Notes under the pieces: generated by a model
What the model was told of the DNA's origin: nothing
The model's input: only the letters and a program-made list of their open reading frames with translations
Database searches by the model: none
NCBI GenBank assembly: GCA_037441725.1
Contig: JBBIRT010000163.1
Coordinates: 1-6,474, forward strand
DNA: 6,474 nucleotides
Direction of reading: 5' to 3'
From: JBBIRT01 sp037441725
Lineage (GTDB): Bacteria > Desulfobacterota > BSN033 > UBA1163
Made by a program: the position numbers and the translations under genes
In this document: positions 1-5,344 of the stretch, piece after piece
Numbering within the stretch: position 1 is the stretch's first letter
Layout of the letters: every line of letters begins with the position of its first letter

Positions 1-725
1 TTTTTAAAACATTCAAGCGATTTTTCAGGATCCCTCTGGGGGTTTCCAAAATGAGCATAGATGAGTCCCAAATTAAAGAGCGCCTCGTCCTTTTGAGATT
101 TGGGATCGGAAAGGGCAAGAACTTTCTGATTTTCTCCAATGGCTCCTTCAAAATTCCCTTGGGCAAGAAATTTCTGGCTCCGGAGGAGGTGCTCCCTCCC
201 CTCTTTAGATTCTTCAATCCTTATTTCAGGGGGCTTAGCCTTCACCCCCTCCTTAGGTATTTCTTTGGGGGGCTCTCTCTTGTACTCTCTTTCTTTTATG
301 GATTCTTTTAATTTTTCGATTTTTTTAATTGTCTCCAAATGTTCTGAAATGACTCCAACCCATATTTTGGCCTGTTCGAATAGAGGGCTGGGAGCAGGAT
401 CATTCAAGATTTTTAAGAAGAGTTGAAGAGATTTTTCATAATTTCTTTTAGGATTGGCAAAATGGGCATAGACTAATCCCATATAAAAAATTGCATCTTC
501 TTGCAAAGGTTTTGGGGGAGAAAGGGATAAGGTTTTTTGAAATTCATCTATAGCGGCATCAAATTCCCTCTGGGAAATAAAATCTTGACCTCGAGAGAGA
601 TGCTCCTCTGCCATCTTATGAACTCTCCTCTCTTTGAGGGTTGCACAATTAAATAGTGAAGAAGAGATTATGCAGGCAATACAAAGATAAATGTACTTCC
701 CTGACCGAGGCTGCTTTCCGCCCAT
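1..725 (-). CDS. TPR-like repeat lipoprotein, 3' end cut by window edge
   Basis: The reading frame runs open from an ATG at 725 to the left edge (241 codons visible, no stop), so the protein continues outside the window. Residues 1-10 are basic (MGGKQPRSGK), residues 11-25 are hydrophobic, and Cys27 follows L-F-N. This looks like a lipoprotein signal peptide, although Asn at -1 is not the classical Gly/Ala/Ser; Ala28 would favour the outer membrane. Two homologous helical repeats follow at about 41-110 and 178-241, sharing the pattern EHL.R.Q.F...F..AI.E.QK.L.LS and then GL.YAHF.NP.R..EKSL. They resemble tetratricopeptide repeats and are joined by a Lys/Glu/Pro-rich linker (about 130-175). 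An in-frame TAA at 729-731 makes ATG 725 the earliest possible start, preceded by GGTGG six bases upstream. The internal ATG at 612-614 would remove the signal peptide. The gene overlaps the histidine kinase by 58 nt, suggesting coupling. A QseG-like partner role is an inference. Confidence 0.82.
   Translation of the reverse strand, partial: MGGKQPRSGKYIYLCIACIISSSLFNCATLKERRVHKMAEEHLSRGQDFISQREFDAAIDEFQKTLSLSPPKPLQEDAIFYMGLVYAHFANPKRNYEKSLQLFLKILNDPAPSPLFEQAKIWVGVISEHLETIKKIEKLKESIKEREYKREPPKEIPKEGVKAKPPEIRIEESKEGREHLLRSQKFLAQGNFEGAIGENQKVLALSDPKSQKDEALFNLGLIYAHFGNPQRDPEKSLECFK
3..605 (-). repeat. Two diverged TPR-like repeat units within the lipoprotein gene
   Basis: Unit 1 covers about 605-396 and unit 2 about 194-3, offset by exactly 411 nt (137 codons). 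At protein level both carry EHL.R.Q.F, the pair AI.E.QK.L, a GL.YAHF.NP block and a closing EKSL. At DNA level the similarity is easiest to see at 42-72 versus 453-483 on the plus strand (both carry aaaatg-gcatag near the middle). The spacing and the charged linker between units suggest an internal duplication of a whole module rather than a simple adjacent TPR array. Confidence 0.75.
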
Positions 726-2110
726 ATTTTACCACCATGATGGAGAATAATCTGTTTGGCAATGGCTAAACCCAAACCGGTTCCCTCTATGGATCCTTTT
801 CGATCGATCTTTTGTTGAAATTTTTCAAAAATGGTAATGAGATCTCCTGAAGAAATTCCCGGGCCTGTATCAGTAATGCTCACTTCAACCCCATGATCTA
901 AATTTCGAGTCGCAATTTTTATTCTTCCCTCTTCCGGGGTAAATTTTACAGCATTTCCAATAATATTTCTTAAAACCTGAAGCATTCGGTCCCTGTCTAA
1001 TTTTAAGAGGGGTAACTTCTCAGTGATTATTACTTGAAGATCAATTTTTTTTGCTTCGATCAAGGGTCTAATCTCTTCCACTGCCTGGTCGATTAAAGGA
1101 TTAATTGATTGGGGTTTAAAATCAAAAGACATCATTCCTGCTTCCATCTTGGAGAGGTCCAAGAGGGAATTGACCAGGCTAATCAATCGATGGCTTTCCT
1201 TTTCAAATATCGTTAAGACATTTCGTTGTCCATGGGTTAAAGGTCCTTCCGTGCCTTCCAAGAGGAGGCTTGTTCCCATTTTGATTGTAGAAAGGGGTGT
1301 GCGTAATTCGTGGGCAATGGAAGAGAAAAAGTCAGATTTCATCTGATCCAATTCGTTGAGCTTGTGGCACATTAGATTGAAGGCCTCTGCCAAACCAGCC
1401 AATTCAGGAGGGGAGGAGAGGATGAGATCCCCTTTAAAATTTCCTCTTCCAATTTCTTTGGTTTTTTTCTCTAAAAGGGAGATAGGATGGGTGATACTCC
1501 GATTAATCCATAGAGAGATCATGATTCCAATGACGATAAAGACACCGGTCATCACCACGGCGTGTTGGCGCCATTGAATTCCAAACTCATGGACCCTCTT
1601 AATCTTATCATCGCTATTCCTGTGCATATAAGTTTCTAATCCTTCAAGGTCTGCGATGATGGCATTGATGATTTCTTCCTTCTCTCGCCCAAACGCTTGA
1701 AGAGGAAGATTATTACTGCCCATTGGGGATTTAAATTCTTCATAGACGAAGGTCTGGTAGTTCTGGTAAGCATCTTTAATTCGATCCAGAAAGACCATGA
1801 CTTGGGGATCATCTACGATGGATCTCATTTCAGTGAGATAGCGATCAAAATCGTTTTTTAACTTCAGGAATTCATTATAAAAGGCTTCATCCTTCGAGAT
1901 AATAAATTTCCTTTCATACCGAACTTGTGAAAAGATGATCTCTGAGAGCTTGGTGGTTGAGTCAATGATTCGGTTATTGAGGGTGAGGATGGATTGGGTT
2001 ATGTCACTGATTTGGGACATTTGAAAAGTGGCATAACCCCCCATCCCAATGACCAGAACAAAGAGGATGAGATATCCTATTAATAATCTGGAAAAAATGG
2101 TAAGTTTCAT
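668..2110 (-). CDS. Membrane sensor histidine kinase (HAMP-HisKA-HATPase_c), GlrK/QseE-like
   Basis: This 480-residue inner-membrane sensor kinase autophosphorylates a histidine and passes the phosphate to a response regulator not seen in the window. TM1 lies at about 9-30. A mainly helical periplasmic domain (about 32-183) resembles four-helix-bundle sensors. TM2 is at about 184-203, and a HAMP linker follows at about 204-257. The HisKA H-box is at 263-274 (SSIAHELRTPLS) with phospho-acceptor His267. The ATPase domain shows the N box (N382, N386), the G1 box DTGPGIS (414-420) and the G2 box GTGLGLA (443-449). The dimerisation region (GTSLLLEG, then GPL...QR, then KMEAG) resembles GlrK/QseE-type kinases. 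The ATG start is favoured because TM1 follows at once, although no strong Shine-Dalgarno is visible. It lies 46 nt after the UroD-like gene and overlaps the lipoprotein gene by 58 nt. Family is certain; the ligand is unknown. Confidence 0.95.
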   Translation of the reverse strand: MKLTIFSRLLIGYLILFVLVIGMGGYATFQMSQISDITQSILTLNNRIIDSTTKLSEIIFSQVRYERKFIISKDEAFYNEFLKLKNDFDRYLTEMRSIVDDPQVMVFLDRIKDAYQNYQTFVYEEFKSPMGSNNLPLQAFGREKEEIINAIIADLEGLETYMHRNSDDKIKRVHEFGIQWRQHAVVMTGVFIVIGIMISLWINRSITHPISLLEKKTKEIGRGNFKGDLILSSPPELAGLAEAFNLMCHKLNELDQMKSDFFSSIAHELRTPLSTIKMGTSLLLEGTEGPLTHGQRNVLTIFEKESHRLISLVNSLLDLSKMEAGMMSFDFKPQSINPLIDQAVEEIRPLIEAKKIDLQVIITEKLPLLKLDRDRMLQVLRNIIGNAVKFTPEEGRIKIATRNLDHGVEVSITDTGPGISSGDLITIFEKFQQKIDRKGSIEGTGLGLAIAKQIILHHGGKIWAESSLGQGSTFIFVLPA

Positions 2111-2136
2111 TTTAAAGGATAGATTCTTTAAATTCC

Positions 2137-2142
2137 ATTATA
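2137..2142 (-). promoter_or_regulatory. Possible -10 element (TATAAT) before the histidine kinase gene
   Basis: A perfect TATAAT on the minus strand sits 27-32 nt upstream of the kinase ATG, within the 46-nt gap after the UroD-like gene. No convincing -35 hexamer lies at 16-18 nt, so this is a weak candidate. If active, it would let the kinase and lipoprotein be expressed apart from the upstream gene. Confidence 0.25.
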
Positions 2143-2156
2143 TCCTAAAAGGAATA

Positions 2157-3407
2157 TTAATAGACACCAAATTCTCTGACTGTATCGAAAAGGGCCTTTA
2201 CATTTTCTGTTTTTGCGTGGTCGAGAACAGTACTTGCATCAATAATGAATGGACCTCTTTTAGCAACCTTCTCTATCAATTGCTTGACATGTTCTCTCAC
2301 CAAGTCAGGGGAACCGGTGGTGAGTAATGAGATTGGAACACCCCCCCTTAAGGCAATTCCATCCCCTAATACCCCCCTGGCCTTCAGCATATCCACAGAC
2401 TCAAATTTATAGCAGGCCTTACCAGGAGGGATATCCCGGATCATGTCAAGACGGGAATTATACTCTCCCTCGAAGAAGGGGCAGGGGATAAGTTTTTCCT
2501 GAATCAATGCCATCATCAGATCCTTGAGGGTTGGCCAATAGAATTTTAAGTATTGTTCACGGGAGAGGAAGCCATCCATCCCCCAATGGAGAGGAATGAA
2601 CACTCGTGGATTTCCGGTGGCCTTTGCTGGCAGAAGAGCCCTTTCCAATAAGAAGGGTAAGACCCTCTCAAGGGTTTTGAGGAGGAGGTTGGGTCTCCGA
2701 TACATATCAAGCATGATTCCTTTTGATCCCCTAAAAAAATCAGCGATCAGGTCAAAAGGTGCTTGTGTGAGGGAATCAGAATCCATGGGGAAACCCATCT
2801 CTTTTGTTTTCTGGGAGAAGGATTGAATATAGGAGACTGTTTTTCTTGACTCCTCGCTTACCTTCCTTAAGGCATCAAGGGCCTCAGAGACTTCAGGGGA
2901 ACCAAAGGCTGTACCCATCCCCACTGAATAACTGACAACATTATGGATGGGGGGGAGATGCTCGAGCCCTTTTAAGGCACCAAATATCCTTGGCCATAAT
3001 CGTCGGATAATGAAATCAGAGGGATCAGATAGAAAGGCATCGTATTCCTCAGCCTTCATATATTCTTGGTCAATGTATTGAAAAGGAAGGTGGGGGGGAA
3101 GATTTCTTCCTGGCCATTTCGCCTGCTGACAGTCGAGGGCATCCAGTACGGGACCAATAAATTTGACGTAAGGATTTTCAGCCATATCGGGCTCAAAATC
3201 AGTTAAAACCTTTAAGTAGGAATCTTCTATCTTAATGGGATCATACATTAAATCCTCTGCGGTCATCCCTGTATAAGGAGCTGGAAAGAAATTAAATCTC
3301 GGAATGAGCGGAACCCTATCAGGTCTCCTTAGCTCGATTACATCGGTCACCCTCTTTTCTCGCTCCACATAGAGCCTTTCAGCCTTGCTATCCATTCTTC
3401 TTTTCAC
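2157..3407 (-). CDS. Uroporphyrinogen decarboxylase-family protein (UroD-like, probable methyltransferase-type paralog)
   Basis: The 416-residue cytosolic protein has a UroD-type TIM-barrel signature. The N-terminal VIELRRPDRVPLIP is at 23-36, YRRPNLLLKTLE at 236-247, PLHWGMDGFLS at 272-282 in the core, FFEGEYNSRL at 311-320, GGVPISLL at 355-362, and the C-terminal TENVKALFDTVREFGVY. It resembles the about 420-residue 'uroporphyrinogen decarboxylase family' paralogs numerous in anaerobic deltaproteobacteria, which are not haem enzymes and often sit with corrinoid methyltransferase systems. The H-x-C zinc motif of MtaA-type methyltransferases is absent: His274 is followed by Trp-Gly. Substrate is therefore unknown. 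The longest frame begins at GTG 3407, with AAGGG a few bases upstream. ATG 3395 (residue 5) is an alternative. It is first in the minus-strand block, behind a good promoter, and 46 nt ahead of the kinase. Confidence 0.88.
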   Translation of the reverse strand: MKRRMDSKAERLYVEREKRVTDVIELRRPDRVPLIPRFNFFPAPYTGMTAEDLMYDPIKIEDSYLKVLTDFEPDMAENPYVKFIGPVLDALDCQQAKWPGRNLPPHLPFQYIDQEYMKAEEYDAFLSDPSDFIIRRLWPRIFGALKGLEHLPPIHNVVSYSVGMGTAFGSPEVSEALDALRKVSEESRKTVSYIQSFSQKTKEMGFPMDSDSLTQAPFDLIADFFRGSKGIMLDMYRRPNLLLKTLERVLPFLLERALLPAKATGNPRVFIPLHWGMDGFLSREQYLKFYWPTLKDLMMALIQEKLIPCPFFEGEYNSRLDMIRDIPPGKACYKFESVDMLKARGVLGDGIALRGGVPISLLTTGSPDLVREHVKQLIEKVAKRGPFIIDASTVLDHAKTENVKALFDTVREFGVY

Positions 3408-3453
3408 CAGCCCTTTCGTAGAAGTTTAGTAACCTTATATGATATGTATCGCT

Positions 3454-3482
3454 ATTCTAACAGCCCCTTCCCTTCCAATCAA
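3454..3482 (-). promoter_or_regulatory. Sigma-70-like promoter for the UroD-like gene
   Basis: On the minus strand TTGATT (3482-3477) and TAGAAT (3459-3454) are separated by exactly 17 nt. This matches four of six -35 and five of six -10 consensus bases. Transcription would begin near 3447, giving a leader of about 40 nt before the GTG at 3407. Confidence 0.55.
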
Positions 3483-3504
3483 GTCTCAATGGAAATTCAG
3501 AAGG

Positions 3505-3537
3505 AGTCCCCTATCCTTAAACAGTGAGGGGATTTTT
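3505..3537 (+). terminator. Terminator-like hairpin with T-run in the divergent intergenic region
   Basis: AGTCCCCT (3505-3512) can pair with AGGGGATT (3527-3534), giving an 8-bp stem that includes one G-T pair. The loop is 14 nt, and the T-run at 3533-3537 partly overlaps the stem. It is oriented to stop plus-strand transcription, yet no plus-strand gene lies upstream of it in the window. It could block antisense read-through, act as an attenuator if the cysQ-like transcript starts further upstream, or end a small transcript. The large loop makes it a moderate candidate. Confidence 0.4.
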
Positions 3538-3574
3538 CCGTCAGGGAATTCCAATAGAAACCCAATTTAAGAGG

Positions 3575-3603
3575 TTGTAAGATCAGCAAGAATATTACAT
3601 AAT
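3575..3603 (+). promoter_or_regulatory. Sigma-70-like promoter for the bisphosphate nucleotidase operon
   Basis: TTGTAA (3575-3580) and CATAAT (3598-3603) are separated by 17 nt. They match four of six and five of six consensus bases. The predicted start near 3610 leaves about 50 nt before the ATG at 3659. It points away from the minus-strand promoter at 3454-3482. Confidence 0.5.
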
Positions 3604-3648
3604 TTTCTATCATGGGTATAGACCATTGGACTCGACTTATTCTGTTTT

Positions 3649-3655
3649 AGGGGGG
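3649..3655 (+). promoter_or_regulatory. Ribosome binding site fixing the start of the bisphosphate nucleotidase
   Basis: AGGGGGG lies just before CTT-ATG, with its AGGGG core five bases from the ATG at 3659. The upstream in-frame TTG at 3626 has no such site, and the extra 11 residues it would add show no family resemblance. The ATG is therefore preferred. Confidence 0.6.
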
Positions 3656-3658
3656 CTT

Positions 3659-4660
3659 ATGGATCAAAATTCTCAAGAAGTCACGACTGCGATTCAGGCA
3701 GTCATCAAAGCCTCAGCCCTTTGCCAGAAGATAAGGAAGGAGCTTGTGGCCAACGAGTCTCTCTTAAAAAGTGATCGTAGCCCTGTAACGATTGCAGATT
3801 ATGGAGCTCAGGCCATCATCTGTAAAGAGATTAAGGATCGATTTCCCAACGATACGATCATTGCGGAGGAAGATTCAAATGAATTAAGAAAACCAGGTCA
3901 ATTAAAGATCCTTGAGCAGGTCACGAAGTATGTCCAGGCTGTTATCCCAACCGCTTCTCCAGAAAGGGTTTGTTTCTGGATCGATCTCAGTTCCAAGACC
4001 ATCACGGAACGTTTTTGGGTCATCGATCCTATTGATGGAACAAAGGGCTTTCTCAGAGGAGACCAATATGCCATCGCATTGGCCCTCATTGAAAAAGGAG
4101 CGGTGACTTTAGGTTTATTGGGCTGCCCAAATCTATATGTTGATGTTCATTCTCCCAATGAAAGAAGGGGATGCCTTTTTATAGCGTTAAAAGGGAAGGG
4201 TTCATTCCAGATGGATCTTAAAGGGCAGAATTCCCAAAGAATTTTCGTTTCGAAGGTGAAGAAACCTTCAGAGGCCATTATCACTGAAAGTGTTGAACCT
4301 GACCATGCGGATCATCTTCTTCATCAACACCTTGCCAAAGAATTGGATATCTCAAGACCTCCTTTAAGAATGGATAGTCAAGCCAAGTATGGGATTGTTG
4401 CCCGGGGAGAGGTGACTTTATATTTGAGGGTCCCTTCTCCTGTTGAGCCGATTTATAAAGAGAATATTTGGGATCACGCTGCTGGCTCCCTCATTGCTGA
4501 GGAGGCAGGTGGGAAGGTGACGGATGTGTTAGGGAATCCATTAGATTTTTCATCCGGGATAAAGATGGAGAAGAATCAAGGGGTCTTGGTGACCAATGGG
4601 ATTTTACATGGCGTGATTATAGAAGCCTTGAAGAGGTTGAAAAGATCAGGTAAGCAGTGA
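3659..4660 (+). CDS. cysQ: 3'(2'),5'-bisphosphate nucleotidase, HAL2/SAL1 type (CysQ-like)
   Basis: This 333-residue enzyme of the Mg-dependent, lithium-sensitive inositol-monophosphatase superfamily is predicted to hydrolyse 3'-phosphoadenosine 5'-phosphate (PAP), and possibly PAPS, to AMP or APS. It would thereby clear a by-product of sulfate activation and sulfotransfer. Metal-site motifs are intact: KSDRSPVTIADYGAQ (37-51), AEED (69-72), WVIDPIDGTKGFLRGD (120-135, carrying the D-P-I-D-G-T signature) and IWDHAAGSLIAEEAGG (270-285). The motif wording and the insert between AEED and the DPIDGT motif (about 73-119) match the eukaryotic HAL2/SAL1 branch rather than the shorter (about 250-residue) E. 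coli CysQ. The ATG at 3659 was chosen over TTG 3626 for its Shine-Dalgarno. It leads the plus-strand block, 78 nt ahead of the P-loop gene. Inositol-phosphate hydrolysis is a possible side activity. Confidence 0.9.
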   Translation: MDQNSQEVTTAIQAVIKASALCQKIRKELVANESLLKSDRSPVTIADYGAQAIICKEIKDRFPNDTIIAEEDSNELRKPGQLKILEQVTKYVQAVIPTASPERVCFWIDLSSKTITERFWVIDPIDGTKGFLRGDQYAIALALIEKGAVTLGLLGCPNLYVDVHSPNERRGCLFIALKGKGSFQMDLKGQNSQRIFVSKVKKPSEAIITESVEPDHADHLLHQHLAKELDISRPPLRMDSQAKYGIVARGEVTLYLRVPSPVEPIYKENIWDHAAGSLIAEEAGGKVTDVLGNPLDFSSGIKMEKNQGVLVTNGILHGVIIEALKRLKRSGKQ

Positions 4661-4724
4661 CCATACCCGAAATCGAATGGCTAAACATTTTGTATTTTAA
4701 AATTGAAATTTTGTGATTCAGAAA

Positions 4725-4733
4725 GGGGGAGGG
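4725..4733 (+). promoter_or_regulatory. Ribosome binding site fixing the start of the P-loop protein
   Basis: The purine run GGGGGAGGG ends five bases before ATG 4739. It rules in favour of that ATG over the in-frame TTG at 4703, whose added 12 residues would span this site. The 78-nt gap upstream (4661-4738) otherwise holds an AT-rich stretch with a short perfect inverted repeat (4699-4712) and no clear promoter. Confidence 0.65.
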
Positions 4734-4738
4734 ATAAA

Positions 4739-5344
4739 ATGAAAAGAAGATTCTCAGAGGTCGTTGAGTCTCAGATTCCAAGGAACTGCGTTCTTATTTC
4801 GGTAGGGCTCCCTGGAAGTTGGAAGAGTCCAGTGACCGAGGAGATTGCGAGGTTGAAGGGATTCCAAATCCTTCGATCGGATATGATTCGATTGGAAGTC
4901 CTCAAGGGGGAAGACATTTTTGATCAACGAGTAGCTTCTGATCCAGAGAGAAGAAAAAGGGTCTATGAGGAGATGTTCAAAAGGGCAGAGAACCTCTTGA
5001 GAACGAGTCAGGATGGGCTAATCTTAGATGCTACTTTTTTCACTCAGGGATTAAGGGTAAGAGCAGCAGAATTGGCAGCAAGATCAGATCGGACGCTGGT
5101 CATTGCAGAATGTGTCTGTACTGAGGAAAAGTCTATCGAACGGATTTTAAAGAGGACAAAGGAGAATTACGAGTCCAATGCCTTAACCCGAGACGCCTAT
5201 CTCAATAATAAAGCCCTATTTCAACCCATCGATCTTGTCGAATTAAAAAAACAATTTCAAACCCTTCCTATCCTCTATCTTACCATCGATACGGAATATG
5301 ATACTCCTCCTGATTGGAAGATTATAAGGATAGAAAAAGGATGA
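4739..5344 (+). CDS. P-loop kinase-like protein (AAA_33 / COG0645 type) with altered Walker A
   Basis: The 201-residue soluble protein has the layout of a small P-loop kinase of the zeta-toxin/gluconate-kinase-like AAA_33 group. A beta strand (VLISVG) leads to the phosphate loop at 23-31, followed by LRSDMIR (45-51). The second acidic motif is LILDATF (94-100), and a basic lid region with ERILKRT lies at 134-140. The loop reads GLPGSWKSP, where family members normally have GLPGSGKST: Trp28 replaces the glycine before Lys29, and Pro31 replaces Thr. Lys29 and Ser30 remain. The rest of the fold looks intact, so this is not simple decay. The gene overlaps the next one by 4 nt (ATGA). In many bacteria this domain is the C-terminal half of a COG2187-COG0645 fusion. 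Substrate is unknown, and ATP binding may be lost or unusual. Confidence 0.85.
   Translation: MKRRFSEVVESQIPRNCVLISVGLPGSWKSPVTEEIARLKGFQILRSDMIRLEVLKGEDIFDQRVASDPERRKRVYEEMFKRAENLLRTSQDGLILDATFFTQGLRVRAAELAARSDRTLVIAECVCTEEKSIERILKRTKENYESNALTRDAYLNNKALFQPIDLVELKKQFQTLPILYLTIDTEYDTPPDWKIIRIEKG

Noticed and set aside
51..426. Two overlapping plus-strand frames of 86 and 95 codons
   Set aside because: They lie opposite the lipoprotein gene, which has a signal peptide and repeated family-like motifs. The plus-strand products are Phe/Leu/Ser-rich with no recognisable domain.
1149..1577. Plus-strand frames opposite the histidine kinase
   Set aside because: They are antisense to clear HisKA and HAMP coding sequence and give no recognisable protein.
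2049..2327. Plus-strand frame spanning the kinase/UroD-like junction
   Set aside because: It is antisense to two real genes, with no family motif.
2157..3407. Haem-pathway hemE
   Set aside because: The sequence follows the longer UroD-like paralog pattern (PLHWGMDGF, FEGEYNSR), and no haem genes are nearby.
3898..4106. Short frames on both strands inside the bisphosphate nucleotidase
   Set aside because: They are shadows of the gene carrying the conserved DPIDGT motif.
4699..4712. Perfect inverted repeat AAAATT-GA-AATTTT between nucleotidase and P-loop genes
   Set aside because: It is short and purely A/T in its arms, expected by chance in such a stretch. There is no GC stem or T-run for a terminator, and no matching second copy for an operator.
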